A stretch of DNA of 64,000 bases, taken from positions 124,001 through 188,000 of the forward strand of contig JAJVHY010000013.1 of NCBI GenBank assembly GCA_022072455.1, written 5' to 3'. This DNA is from Verrucomicrobiia bacterium (GTDB taxonomy: Bacteria; Verrucomicrobiota; Verrucomicrobiia; Palsa-1439). Below are positions 48,600-57,865 of this stretch, piece after piece; positions within the stretch are counted from its first letter, which is position 1, and the number at the start of each line of letters is the position of its first letter. The translations under genes and the position numbers were made by a program. The notes beneath the pieces are model-generated. The model was not told the DNA's origin and did no database searches. It worked only from the letters and a program-made list of their open reading frames with translations.

Positions 48600-49235
48600 C
48601 TAGTTTTTGAGCGCCAAAAACAGCATGACCCAGATCGTGCCGGCCAGAATCAACGGCGCGCTCGCGGCGGCACCAAGCCGGGCGTACCGGAGCATTTCGT
48701 TCCAATCAACCCCTTCGACCGGCTTCTCCACCGGCAACACGGGCTGGCCGGCGGATGGGTTCAAGCAATCGAGTTTGGTCCGGGCGCGATTGTATTCGAG
48801 CCGGGAGTTTTCAATGATGCCGAGAGCACGACTGAGTTCCGTGCGGATCGAAGAGCTGGACCATTCTTCGTCGTTGATGGCCTGAAGCTGGTCGAGGTAA
48901 TCCTTGAACGTGGTTGTGGTGTTCTCGCAAAGCCCGGCAAGCCGCTGTGCCTGAATCTGCTCGCGTTCGAGGGTGACGAGTGCCCGGCTGATGTTCTCAA
49001 TCATCTCGGCCTTACCGCGAGCGTACTCGTCTTGCTTGCGGCGCAACTCTTCGAGATCGGCTTTTTGTTGTTCGAGTTCCTCTTGCTGGCGGCGCAACGT
49101 GAGCAGCTGCTCGCGGGCCTGGTCGAGTTTGGAATCCACCTCTTCTTTGTGGACGGGCACATCCAGAATCGCCAAACCGGCCCCGTTCCCGGCACCAGTG
49201 GCAGACAGAATGGCGCTATTTCCCCCTTGCTTCAT
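48600..49235 (-). CDS. Coiled-coil protein with C-terminal membrane anchor
   Basis: The product is 211 residues. After a Gly/Ala-rich start, residues ~35-85 form a strong coiled coil (LDQAREQLLTLRRQQEELEQ and a run rich in Glu, Gln, Lys), followed by helices to ~150, and a C-terminal helix (AAASAPLILAGTIWVMLFLA) ending LKN. It is tail-anchored with the coiled coil in the cytoplasm or periplasm. It is 72 bases after the ABC permease gene and is coupled in direction with it. No named family. Confidence 0.78.
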   Translation of the reverse strand: MKQGGNSAILSATGAGNGAGLAILDVPVHKEEVDSKLDQAREQLLTLRRQQEELEQQKADLEELRRKQDEYARGKAEMIENISRALVTLEREQIQAQRLAGLCENTTTTFKDYLDQLQAINDEEWSSSSIRTELSRALGIIENSRLEYNRARTKLDCLNPSAGQPVLPVEKPVEGVDWNEMLRYARLGAAASAPLILAGTIWVMLFLALKN

Positions 49236-49307
49236 AGAAAACTACCTCCTTGTTGCGCGAGAAATAACAGATTGGCCGGGAATGTAAAGAACGGAGTGTT
49301 CCGTTAA

Positions 49308-51050
49308 TCACATTTCCATGTTTTCGACGCGTTTCAGAGCCAGTTGCATCGGGATGGTTGTCGCGAGGAGGCTGATCAATGAAACAATCATCCACGCGCC
49401 AACCATCGCCCACGGTTGCTGGTCGCGCCGCAGGATGCCGCCGTAGAACTGCAGCCACATCGGCGCGGCTTCGATGGCGATCACAACCGCGATGTAGACC
49501 AAACTGAGAACGAAACAAAACGTGCCGCCGAACCCGGAGACGATCTTCGCCGGGTTGTCGTCGCGCCGGTTGGCAGTCGAACCAGTCCCGAAATTCGGAA
49601 ATAACGCACCCACCCCAACCGCAATCCCGCACAAGCCAAAACTCATCAATACGCCCGTCGCGCTGAATAACAGGGTCAACCAAGCCGGGACGTGCAACAA
49701 GAGACAGGACACCAGCGTCAACGAAGTCGTGATCAGAATGGCGACCACACTGCTGAGCCAGAATTTTTGGAGCAACACACGCTTCAACCCAAACGGGACC
49801 ATGCCCACGATCCACAACCGTTTGCCTTCAAGACTGAACTGCGGGAAGACAAACCGGGTCGTCAACGTCCCCAGCGTCATGCTCGATGCGCCGAGATTCA
49901 GAAACGCGATGAAGACTGCCCAATATTCGTTGTGCCAATCATAGGTGACATTGCGCAGATTGATGACGTACAAGCCGAGTAACCCGAAGAAGATCACGAA
50001 CTGACTCCACTGCGATGTGTCCCGCCAGAAGACGCGGATATCTTTGACAATCAACGCGCGGGTGCACGAATCCAACCGGGGAAACAGCCGCAGCACCGGC
50101 TCCAACAACCACGACCGCGGCAAGGCAATTGTCTTGTCGAGCATCTCGATGCCAAGTTTGAAACTGCCCTGACTGTGATTCCGCGACCAGCCGTCGTAGA
50201 AAATCCGGCCACTCGCCGCCACACAAATCACCCCGGCCAACAACGCATTACTCAACACGACGAGAAAGAAAAACGTCCCTTTCCACATCCAGCCGTCGCC
50301 CCAAGCGATCATGCTTTGCGCGACCCACGAACTCGGGAGCAGTGGATACCGGGTAAAGCGACTGTTGCGTAAAATCTGGTCCAGCGCCCCGATCATCTGC
50401 GACTCCTGCAAATCCGCCGCGTTGATCGGCCGCACAAAAAATACGCACGCCAACAGCACCATCGCCCCCACCCCGAACAACACCCACTTGAACACCCGCC
50501 GATGCAGATACCGGGTAACGGCCAAAATCACGAGCGACCCCACCGCAGCCGGGATCATGGTAAATGGCAAAAACAACACGAAGACTTTCAGATAAAAAAT
50601 CCACCCCACGCCCCGCGCCAGTCCGTACGCCACGATCATCGGGGCCGCCAGGAAGATGAACGCCCAACTGGCCAACACTGACGTCTCCACCAATTTCCAG
50701 CGAAAAACCTCGTGCGCCGGCACCGGCAGCGTCAGCATCCATTGCGTCTCCTGGCTCTTGAACAACGACGAATAGCCAATGATCATGTTCGAGAACAGCA
50801 GCATCACGAACAGAAACGCGAAAAACAGATACAACATCCGCTCCACCACCATTCCGCCCACGCCCGGCAAACTTGCGAGAAACCGGAACCCATGATGAAA
50901 CATCAAATAACTCGCCCCCCAATAGCCGAGGACGAACGACGCCATGACCGCAATCATCAACCACGACTGTTCCCGGATGGCGAGCACGCGGCGGCGCAAC
51001 AAACGCGCGTTCGTCTCCAGCAGCAGTCCAAAAAACGTGCTCGGGTACAT
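49308..51050 (-). CDS. ABC exporter membrane protein
   Basis: The product is 580 residues with about 12-14 hydrophobic helices, spaced in groups (SWLMIAVMASFVLGYWGASY, LYLFFAFLFVMLLFSNMIIG, WAFIFLAAPMIVAYGLARG, then more after a central soluble loop). It lacks an ATPase domain; the neighbouring gene (51054-51797) supplies it, with three bases between. The layout matches the putative ABC exporter (YbbM/DUF-type ABC-2) family. Substrate unknown. Confidence 0.88.
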   Translation of the reverse strand: MYPSTFFGLLLETNARLLRRRVLAIREQSWLMIAVMASFVLGYWGASYLMFHHGFRFLASLPGVGGMVVERMLYLFFAFLFVMLLFSNMIIGYSSLFKSQETQWMLTLPVPAHEVFRWKLVETSVLASWAFIFLAAPMIVAYGLARGVGWIFYLKVFVLFLPFTMIPAAVGSLVILAVTRYLHRRVFKWVLFGVGAMVLLACVFFVRPINAADLQESQMIGALDQILRNSRFTRYPLLPSSWVAQSMIAWGDGWMWKGTFFFLVVLSNALLAGVICVAASGRIFYDGWSRNHSQGSFKLGIEMLDKTIALPRSWLLEPVLRLFPRLDSCTRALIVKDIRVFWRDTSQWSQFVIFFGLLGLYVINLRNVTYDWHNEYWAVFIAFLNLGASSMTLGTLTTRFVFPQFSLEGKRLWIVGMVPFGLKRVLLQKFWLSSVVAILITTSLTLVSCLLLHVPAWLTLLFSATGVLMSFGLCGIAVGVGALFPNFGTGSTANRRDDNPAKIVSGFGGTFCFVLSLVYIAVVIAIEAAPMWLQFYGGILRRDQQPWAMVGAWMIVSLISLLATTIPMQLALKRVENMEM

Positions 51051-51053
51051 GGC

Positions 51054-51797
51054 TTACCGGCTGGCGGCGATCTCCTGTTCGGTGCGGGTTAATGTCAGGA
51101 ACGCGTCCTCCAACGCACCGTCATGCCCGGATTGCCGGCGCAGTTCATCCTTCGTGCCGACCGCGATCAGCCGGCCATGATTCAAAATCCCGATCCGGTC
51201 GGCCAGCTCCTCGGCGATGTTCAACACATGTGTGGACAAAAACACCGTCATGCCGGCACGCGAGCGCTGCTTCAGGACATTCTTCACCACGCGGGCGCTC
51301 CGCGGGTCCAGCCCGACCATCGGCTCGTCAATGATCAGGACGCGCGGGTTGTGCAACAGCGCTGCCGCCAGCGCGACGCGTTGCCGGGTGCCGTGGGAGA
51401 GATTTTCAATCAACTGTTGCCGGGCGCCATTCAGGTCGAACGTGTCGAACAACTCCTCGCTGTCCCGCAGAATCTCCGGCCGCTCCATGCCGTACAACTG
51501 GCCGACGAGCAACATGAACTCCAGCGGATCCAGCTTGTCGTAGAGAAAAGGAAAGTCCGGCACGTAACTGATTCCCCGCCGCGCCTCGACCGGCTCGGTT
51601 TGGATGTCGTGCCCACAAATCACCGCGCGTCCCGACGAGGGTTTGAGCAGACCGGTCAGCAACTTGATGCTCGTGGTCTTGCCGGCGCCGTTGGGGCCGA
51701 GAAAGGCAAAGAATTCGCCCTGGGCAATATCAAGGTTCAGGTCGTTGACAGCCAGCAGGCCGCCGTAGGTCTTGGTCAGATTTTCAGTGCGAATCAT
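51054..51797 (-). CDS. ABC transporter ATP-binding protein
   Basis: The product is 247 residues. Walker A GPNGAGKTTSIKLLTGLL, the ABC signature in LSHGTRQRVALAAALLHNP, Walker B VLIIDEPMVGLD and the switch His in STHVLNIAEEL are all present. The signature LSHGTRQR is a minor variant of LSGGQxQR. It powers the 580-residue permease encoded next and is coupled (ATGA) to the upstream 287-residue protein, so the three form one system. Confidence 0.95.
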   Translation of the reverse strand: MIRTENLTKTYGGLLAVNDLNLDIAQGEFFAFLGPNGAGKTTSIKLLTGLLKPSSGRAVICGHDIQTEPVEARRGISYVPDFPFLYDKLDPLEFMLLVGQLYGMERPEILRDSEELFDTFDLNGARQQLIENLSHGTRQRVALAAALLHNPRVLIIDEPMVGLDPRSARVVKNVLKQRSRAGMTVFLSTHVLNIAEELADRIGILNHGRLIAVGTKDELRRQSGHDGALEDAFLTLTRTEQEIAASR

Positions 51798-52657
51798 GGT
51801 TTTCTCGGCGCGCGTTCAAAGGTGCGATCCACCAGTTTTTCGGTGTTGATGGCGGAAGAAATCAGACTCAACCCCAGCGAGGTTTCGACTTTGAGAATGT
51901 TGCCCTGCTCATCAATCCACGTTTTGATCCACAGTCCCAAGCCTTGATCGAGTTGGACGTTGATCAGAAAAGTGCGCTGATCCGAGCCGCCAATATTCAG
52001 GTAATCATAGTAAGCGCGCGTCTGCATGCGGGCTGTCAGATTTTGCACGGTCTTCGCCGGCGACCCGCCGCCCAGCATCCCCAACGCGCCCAACCCCGGC
52101 ATGCCTTGCAATCCCGGCACCCCCAACGCCGCCAACGCGCTGCCGCTGCCCAAATCCGCATAGCCGACTTGCCGGCTTTGCCGCCCCTCGCCGAAGTCGT
52201 ACGAGACGGTCAATTGTTTCGTCGTGTTATCGCCATTGATCTCGGCCTGGCTCTCGCCGAAACCGGTGCGGAGATGAAACTCCGTCAGTTCATATTTCGT
52301 GTCGAAATGCAATTTGACCGGCCGCAACCGTAGCCGGGACGGCGCGCCAAAGATCACCAGATTCAACCACACATCGCCGGTCACTTCGTAGCCGGTCAAC
52401 TGGCCGGCCCCGGTTTCACCGGTGCCGTCATTCAGCGGGATGAATTCCAGATTGTTGACGCTGCCGATTTTGGCGTTTTGGTAGATGACATCGAGGTGGG
52501 TGACGATGCGGTTCTGGAAAACCTTGTCCATGATTTGCGCCGTGGAAACCGGCACCAAACGCGATTCGCGCGGGAAAAACTCCACCCGCACCAGCGCCGT
52601 CATCATGACCGCCCAAAACGCGATCACGCAGCCAGTGAATATCCGTTTTCCAATCAT
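51794..52657 (-). CDS. Membrane-anchored hypothetical protein linked to the ABC exporter
   Basis: The product is 287 residues with an N-terminal signal-anchor (FTGCVIAFWAVMMTALVRV). The rest is extracytoplasmic, largely beta-rich (LTGYEVTGDVWLNLVIFGAP, KLHFDTKYELTEFHLRTGFG), with a Gly/Leu-rich flexible stretch near residues 175-205 (LGVPGLQGMPGLGALGMLGG). It overlaps the ATPase start by ATGA, so it is likely a third component of the exporter. No family is recognised; a periplasmic adaptor role is inference. Confidence 0.8.
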   Translation of the reverse strand: MIGKRIFTGCVIAFWAVMMTALVRVEFFPRESRLVPVSTAQIMDKVFQNRIVTHLDVIYQNAKIGSVNNLEFIPLNDGTGETGAGQLTGYEVTGDVWLNLVIFGAPSRLRLRPVKLHFDTKYELTEFHLRTGFGESQAEINGDNTTKQLTVSYDFGEGRQSRQVGYADLGSGSALAALGVPGLQGMPGLGALGMLGGGSPAKTVQNLTARMQTRAYYDYLNIGGSDQRTFLINVQLDQGLGLWIKTWIDEQGNILKVETSLGLSLISSAINTEKLVDRTFERAPRKP

Positions 52658-52684
52658 GCTAACTACTGGCGTCCCGTGTGTCCG

Positions 52685-53440
52685 TTACGGGATCACCAAC
52701 TGTTGGCCGACTCGCAACTGATCCTTGTTCGGCAGCACGGCCCGGTTGGCCGCGTAAATTTTTTCCCAACCCGCCGGCGATCCGTAAAATTGTTTGGCGA
52801 TTGAGTACAATGTATCACTTTTCTGCACGACGTACGTCCGCGCCCCGGCCGGCGGCGGTGGCGGCGCCCCCACGGTCACAAACACTTTTTGCGTCAAGAC
52901 CGGCCCCGGCGTCGGCGGGATTGCGCTCGCCTCGCCAACCGGCGGGGTGGCGCGTTCCAACTCGGTCAAACGCAGCCGCAACGCGGCATTCTCCTGCATC
53001 AACGCCGCTTTCTCCGTCTGCAAGCGCAGCATTTCGCTTGGATCCGCGCTATTCACCGCCGGTAATTTCGCGGCCAACGTCAATTTCACTCGTTCCATGT
53101 ACCCTTGCACGGCTTCGCGGCGGGCCGGATTCGTTTCCAACTCCCAATTCTGCCGGTAATGATACAAGGCGGCCAACGGGTCGCCGAGTTTCTCATCATA
53201 CAGCAATCCCAGTTCCAAGTGCAGTCGTGCGGAATCGGGGGTTTTCCTCAGGATTTTGCCATAGAGCGTGGCGGCCACGCGAAAATCGCCGGCATCCGCC
53301 GCCTTGCGGGCGCGCTGGATTTCCTGTTCCGTGTCGTGCGCGGTGGAAAATCTCTCACACCCCCCGGCGAAAAGTGTCAGCCCGAGCAGATAGACGATAG
53401 TGGGCCGGGAAAGTTGCAACATCAAGTGGCGTATAAACAT
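52685..53440 (-). CDS. LysM-domain lipoprotein with TPR-like helices
   Basis: The product is 251 residues. A lipoprotein signal ends LFAGGC (Cys28). TPR-like helices span ~38-110 (AADAGDFRVAATLYGKILRK), then a coiled coil (~135-165, EKAALMQENAALRLRLTELE), a Pro-rich linker, and a LysM domain at 202-251 (TYVVQKSDTLYSIAKQFYG) that binds peptidoglycan. It is probably an outer-membrane protein contacting the cell wall. It starts the minus-strand run that continues into the ABC exporter genes, 27 bases away. Confidence 0.92.
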   Translation of the reverse strand: MFIRHLMLQLSRPTIVYLLGLTLFAGGCERFSTAHDTEQEIQRARKAADAGDFRVAATLYGKILRKTPDSARLHLELGLLYDEKLGDPLAALYHYRQNWELETNPARREAVQGYMERVKLTLAAKLPAVNSADPSEMLRLQTEKAALMQENAALRLRLTELERATPPVGEASAIPPTPGPVLTQKVFVTVGAPPPPPAGARTYVVQKSDTLYSIAKQFYGSPAGWEKIYAANRAVLPNKDQLRVGQQLVIP

Positions 53441-53668
53441 AGTTCGGTGACGGCGCGAAAGCTAACACGCCCCCGCACAAAACACAACAACCCCGGACAA
53501 CGGTGATTCCAAGCGGTGGGGGCGAGTTGCCAGAGTCTGCTTCAGCGGGGTGAGTATCACCCCAATGCTTCGCCGGTGTCAGAAACCAGAACCACCGTCC
53601 CAACGTCTCCCCGCTTCAGACTCGATTCGGAAAAATGGTTCGTCAACACGCCGGTCACTTGTGGCTTC

Positions 53669-54736
53669 TCAACAAATCCAACCGCCACCCACCACCAAAT
53701 CATCCCGATAAAACACCGCGGCTTGACCGGGGGTAATGGCGCGTTGCGGTTCCGGGAGGCGAATCCGCGCCCGCTGCTCCGGCACGGCGACTACAAACGC
53801 CCGTGCGCCGGGATGTTGATGCCGGGGTTTGACGGTAATCTCCAACGGTTCAGTCGGTGCCGGCACATGCCAGACGCAATTCGTCACCAGGAACTCGCTC
53901 CGCAAAAGCTCACCGGCTTCACCGACGATGACGCGGTTGGTTGCCGCCTCCAATTCGAGGACATAAAGCGGCTTCGGTAAGCCGCCCAGATTCAAACCCT
54001 CGCGTTGGCCAATCGTGAAGTTGTGAATCCCGGCATGATGACCAAGCACCTTGCCGGCTTTCGTGACAATCTCCCCCCGCTGATCGGTCACCCCGGCACT
54101 CTCGCGAAGGAACTTCCGGTAATCATTTTCCGGCACGAAACACACTTCCTGGCTCTCCTCTTTTCCGTAAGTCTTGAGGCCGATGTCTTTCGCAATGGCG
54201 CGCACTTCGTCTTTGGTCATTTCGCCGAGCGGAAACAGCGCGCGGGCCAGTTGCTCTTGTTGCAGGCTGAACAGAAAATACGTCTGATCTTTCCGGTCAT
54301 CCCGCGCGCGACGAAGTTCATACCGGCCGGCTTGCGTGATTCGCGCATAGTGTCCGGTCGCAATCATCTCCGCTCCCAAGCCCTGCGCTTTCTTCAGCAG
54401 CGACCCAAACTTCACTTTCTCGTTGCAGATCACACACGGGTTCGGCGTCCGCCCACGTCGGTATTCCGCCGCGAAATAATCCATCACCTCGCGCCGGAAA
54501 GTGTCAATTTCATCAATCACGTAGTGCGGGATCCTGAGCGAATGCGCGACCATCCGCGCATCGGCCACCGCTTGTGGCCCGCAGCATTTATCCTCCTCGA
54601 TGCTCCGGCAATCCTGCGGCCAACCACGAAACGTCAGCCCGATCACCTCATACCCTTGTTGCTTCAGCAAACACGCCGCGACTGACGAGTCCACCCCGCC
54701 GCTCATGCCGACACAGATTCGCGTTTTCGTTGTCAT
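53669..54736 (-). CDS. mnmA: tRNA-specific 2-thiouridylase
   Basis: The product is 355 residues from ATG 54736. It installs sulfur at U34 of Lys, Glu and Gln tRNAs. The PP-loop GMSGGVDSSVAACLLKQQG, the first catalytic Cys in NPCVICNEKVKFGSLL and the second in EESQEVCFVPENDYRKFL are all present, as is the tRNA-binding GHHAGIHNFTIGQREGL. It is 22 bases after the aspartyl-protease-like gene in the same direction. There is ~230 bp with no gene on its 3' side. Confidence 0.97.
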   Translation of the reverse strand: MTTKTRICVGMSGGVDSSVAACLLKQQGYEVIGLTFRGWPQDCRSIEEDKCCGPQAVADARMVAHSLRIPHYVIDEIDTFRREVMDYFAAEYRRGRTPNPCVICNEKVKFGSLLKKAQGLGAEMIATGHYARITQAGRYELRRARDDRKDQTYFLFSLQQEQLARALFPLGEMTKDEVRAIAKDIGLKTYGKEESQEVCFVPENDYRKFLRESAGVTDQRGEIVTKAGKVLGHHAGIHNFTIGQREGLNLGGLPKPLYVLELEAATNRVIVGEAGELLRSEFLVTNCVWHVPAPTEPLEITVKPRHQHPGARAFVVAVPEQRARIRLPEPQRAITPGQAAVFYRDDLVVGGGWIC

Positions 54737-54758
54737 CGCGGCGGGGACAATATCACGA

Positions 54759-55805
54759 CTACTGCTCCAGCCAAAACAGATTGCGCTCGAAATCAAAGGT
54801 TACCCGCAACCGGCGCAGGCAAACATTGCCCAACAACATCCGGCCTCCGGCCACGGCGGGCCCCGCCAGCTCCGTCCGCGCTGGAAACTGCACGTAGTGC
54901 GCATTCCCGAGGCTGGCTTCCCTGACGAAATACAACGCTGACATCGAGGTCCCGCCTACCCCGCTGGAAAACCCCAAGCGTTCCTGCCCGGGTTTCCAGT
55001 ACCCCAAATCCCGCGCCAATCCTTTTGGCAATAACAACCCGTAATCCCCGCCCGTATCAATCACCGCCCGTTGCGGTTTCCCATCCACCACCACCTCGAC
55101 GACCGGTAAGTCATTGTCCCAGTGCAGTGGCGTGTGTGAAACAAACGTCGCCCCCTCCCGCGGCCGATACGATTCGCGGGGCGAGAAAGTCGCGGTCCCC
55201 GTTGGCGAATCGATCGTGACGTATTTCAGTGCGCGCAACGAATTCATCCCCAGCACCACGGCTTGCGGGCTGTTCCAAAAACCCCGCGTGACCATGAGCA
55301 CCTGCGTGTCCGGCCCGATCAAAGTCAGCACCCGTTCCAACTCAAGCGACCGAAACCGCACCCGCTCCACCATCCCCCAGAAACTGTCCATCACCCCACC
55401 GATGCCGGTGCTCGTGACCGCCTCCAGCCCGGCAATGGCTGGAACACCGAGTTTCCGCGCCAGCTGATATCCCAATAACACCCGATTACTGCCGCTATCC
55501 AATAACACCCGAACATTCGCCTGGCCATTGACCGTCGCGAGCACGACCGGCACACCAAACTGCCCCCCCGCTTCGTGAGGCGCGGGCGTCGGCACCTGGA
55601 ACAGCGGCAAGGTCACCGTCGCCTCACCGACCACCGCCCCGACATACTCCACCCGCGCGGACAAACCCAACTGCGCCGGCGTCTTGGCCTGTTTCATCAA
55701 CTCGCGCCGCTGCCCCGCTGTCAACGTCGGCGTGCGCGTCTCCATGCGCGCGAAGGGATCCGTGGCGCAGCCGGCCAGAAAAAGCAAAATCCAGCAACAA
55801 CGCAT
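54759..55805 (-). CDS. Retropepsin-like aspartyl protease lipoprotein
   Basis: The product is 348 residues from ATG 55805. The lipoprotein signal ends FLAGC (Cys13). Two aspartyl-protease half-sites are visible: VLLDSGSNRVLLGY (~residue 115) and VIDTGGDYGLLLP (~residue 242), each with a following hydrophobic-Gly strand, as in bacterial gag-asp/SspP-type proteases. It probably acts in the periplasm or at the outer membrane. The DSG in the first half replaces the usual DTG, a tolerated variant. Substrate unknown. It is co-directional with mnmA and divergent from moaA. Confidence 0.88.
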   Translation of the reverse strand: MRCCWILLFLAGCATDPFARMETRTPTLTAGQRRELMKQAKTPAQLGLSARVEYVGAVVGEATVTLPLFQVPTPAPHEAGGQFGVPVVLATVNGQANVRVLLDSGSNRVLLGYQLARKLGVPAIAGLEAVTSTGIGGVMDSFWGMVERVRFRSLELERVLTLIGPDTQVLMVTRGFWNSPQAVVLGMNSLRALKYVTIDSPTGTATFSPRESYRPREGATFVSHTPLHWDNDLPVVEVVVDGKPQRAVIDTGGDYGLLLPKGLARDLGYWKPGQERLGFSSGVGGTSMSALYFVREASLGNAHYVQFPARTELAGPAVAGGRMLLGNVCLRRLRVTFDFERNLFWLEQ

Positions 55806-55899
55806 GCCCGGGAGCATAGGCGACCGTTGACCGGTGTCAATTACTGGCGGCTGGATGCTTGCATCAGTTAATGTCCCCTCGTAATCTGCGCGACGGGTC

Positions 55900-56865
55900 A
55901 TGCATCTCGTCACCTACATGCGCCTCTCGGTCACCGACCGCTGCAACGAACGTTGCGCGTATTGCCTCCCCCACGATGTCACCGTCGAATGGTTGCCCAA
56001 AGGCCAGATTCTCACCTACGAAGAAATCCTCCGCGTCGCCCGCGTCGCCACTTCGCTCGGCGTGACGAAATTCCGGATTACCGGCGGCGAACCGCTCGTC
56101 CGCAAGAACGTCGCCGACTTGATCAGCGAACTGAACAAACTCGCCGGCGTCACCGACATCGGCTTGAGCACCAACGCCACCTTGCTCGCCCCGCTCGCCG
56201 ACAAACTCCGCGCGGCCGGCGTGCGCCGCGTCAACATTTCCCTCGACACCCTCAACCCCGACCGCTACCACGAACTCACCGGCACTGGCCGCCTCAGCGA
56301 CTGCCTTGCCGGCATTGATGCCGCGCTCGCGACCGGTCTCCAGCCCAAACTCAATTGCGTCCTGATGAAAGGCAAAAACGACGCTGAACTCCTCGACCTC
56401 ATCGAGTTCGCCGCCGGCAAGCGCCTCCCGTTGCGTTTCATCGAAATGATGCCGCTCAGCACGAGCGAAGTGCTCACCGACGAAAATTTCCTTTCCATCG
56501 CCCACGCCCGGCAACTCATCGCCCGCCGGTACGACCTGACGCCGGCCGACGTCAAACTGGGTAACGGTCCAGCGGTCTATTACCAAGTCAATGGCTTGCC
56601 GATTCATCTCGGGTTTATCGGGGCGATGACGAATCTGCATTTCTGCGAGTCCTGCAACAAAGTCCGCCTCACCGCCGACGGCAAGCTGCGCCCGTGTCTC
56701 GGCTCGCATTTGGAATATGACTTGAAGCCGGTCTTGCGCGCCGCCGATTCGACCGACGCGCAACTCCGGGAAGTTTTCCTGCAAACGCTGCACAACAAGC
56801 CGGCGGAACACGAGTTTCGCGCCAACTACGTGCCCGGTCGCAAAATGGTGGCCATTGGCGGATGA
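55900..56865 (+). CDS. moaA: GTP 3',8-cyclase (molybdenum cofactor)
   Basis: The product is 321 residues. It converts GTP to 3',8-cyclo-7,8-dihydro-GTP. The radical SAM cluster [11 protein letters not shown] gives three Cys (CxxxCxxC), and the second 4Fe-4S cluster is formed by [18 protein letters not shown] near the C-terminus. It ends in the conserved Gly-Gly (AIGG) needed for activity. moaC overlaps by four bases (ATGA) and moaB follows, so this is a moa operon. It is divergent from the aspartyl-protease gene. Confidence 0.97.
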   Translation: MHLVTYMRLSVTDRCNERCAYCLPHDVTVEWLPKGQILTYEEILRVARVATSLGVTKFRITGGEPLVRKNVADLISELNKLAGVTDIGLSTNATLLAPLADKLRAAGVRRVNISLDTLNPDRYHELTGTGRLSDCLAGIDAALATGLQPKLNCVLMKGKNDAELLDLIEFAAGKRLPLRFIEMMPLSTSEVLTDENFLSIAHARQLIARRYDLTPADVKLGNGPAVYYQVNGLPIHLGFIGAMTNLHFCESCNKVRLTADGKLRPCLGSHLEYDLKPVLRAADSTDAQLREVFLQTLHNKPAEHEFRANYVPGRKMVAIGG

Positions 56866-57320
56866 AACGACTCACTCACATTGATGCCCGTGGCAAAGCC
56901 AAAATGGTGGACGTCTCCGCCAAGCCCGTCCAAGTCCGCGAAGCCGTCGCGATCGGCTCGATCCATCTCCAGCCGGCAACCCTGCGGCTCATTAAATCCA
57001 ACCAAATCGCCAAGGGCGACGTGCTCAACACCGCCCGCCTGGCCGGCATTCAAGCCGCCAAACGGACAAGCGAACTCATCCCGCTCTGTCATCCGCTGAG
57101 CCTGACGCATGTGGATGTTGAACTGCGCGTGCAATCTGACCGCGTCGAGGTCACCGCCACCGCCCGCATCGCGGCCCAGACTGGCGTGGAAATGGAAGCA
57201 CTCACCGCCGTTTCCATCGCGGCGCTGACGATCTACGACATGTGCAAAGCGGTGGACAAGAAAATGGTGATTGGTCGAATTCGCCTGCTCAAGAAAACTA
57301 AAACTACTTGCGCACCCTAA
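56862..57320 (+). CDS. moaC: Cyclic pyranopterin monophosphate synthase
   Basis: The product is 152 residues. It rearranges the MoaA product to c[23 protein letters not shown] near the start, the active-site [20 protein letters not shown] and [20 protein letters not shown] with the catalytic Lys are present. The last codons lie in a REP-like palindrome (57311-57362), which provides the C-terminal Ala-Pro and the TAA stop. That may have changed the native tail. Confidence 0.97.
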   Translation: MKRLTHIDARGKAKMVDVSAKPVQVREAVAIGSIHLQPATLRLIKSNQIAKGDVLNTARLAGIQAAKRTSELIPLCHPLSLTHVDVELRVQSDRVEVTATARIAAQTGVEMEALTAVSIAALTIYDMCKAVDKKMVIGRIRLLKKTKTTCAP

Positions 57321-57362
57321 AGGGTGCGGCTACACGACTGTAGCCGCAGGCTTGAGCCTGCG
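57311..57362 (+). repeat. REP-like bipartite palindrome between moaC and moaB (family D)
   Basis: The left arm CGCACCCTAAAGGGTGCGGC (ending in TAC) and right arm GTAGCCGCAGGCTTGAGCCT (ending in GCG) are palindromic and oppositely oriented. It carries the moaC stop codon and ends eight bases before the moaB ATG. It is the same family as 44085-44140. Confidence 0.85.
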
Positions 57363-57369
57363 TTTCATC

Positions 57370-57846
57370 ATGATCACTGTCGGGATTATCACGGTCAGCG
57401 ACCGGGCCTCACGCGGCCAATATGAAGACAAAAGCGGCCCCGCCCTCCGGCAATTCGCCGAACAACAAGGCTGGTCAGTTGCCGGCACAAAGATCGTGCC
57501 GGATGAAGAAGCGCTGATTGGTGACACGACCGTCGAACTGGCGACGACCTGCGCCCTCATTCTTCTGACCGGCGGCACCGGCATTGCCGAACGGGATGTG
57601 ACGCCGGAAGCGATCCGTGCGGTGGCGACGAAAGAACTGCCGGGCTTTGGCGAAGTGATGCGCGCCGAAAGTTTCAAACGCTTTCCGAACGCGATTCTCT
57701 CCCGCAGTCTCGCCGCCGTGGTCGGCCAGTCACTCGTCATTTGCTTGCCGGGTAGTCCGAAAGCTGCCGTCGAATGCCTCAGCTATGTTGCCGGCGCGAT
57801 TCCTCACGCGGTGGAATTGTTGCATGGACAAACAGGCCACGCGTAG
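57370..57846 (+). CDS. moaB: Molybdopterin adenylyltransferase-type protein MoaB/Mog
   Basis: The product is 158 residues from ATG 57370 (MITVGIITVSDRASRGQYED); the open frame upstream runs through the palindrome and is not coding. The MoCF fold is shown by LLTGGTGIAERDVTPEA and the MPT-binding SRSLAAVVGQSLVICLPGSP with its PGSP loop. It adenylates molybdopterin before molybdenum insertion. Mog is the alternative name for the same activity; the short form with SDRASRG fits either. Confidence 0.93.
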   Translation: MITVGIITVSDRASRGQYEDKSGPALRQFAEQQGWSVAGTKIVPDEEALIGDTTVELATTCALILLTGGTGIAERDVTPEAIRAVATKELPGFGEVMRAESFKRFPNAILSRSLAAVVGQSLVICLPGSPKAAVECLSYVAGAIPHAVELLHGQTGHA

Positions 57847-57865
57847 CACAAACTACCGACCGGCG

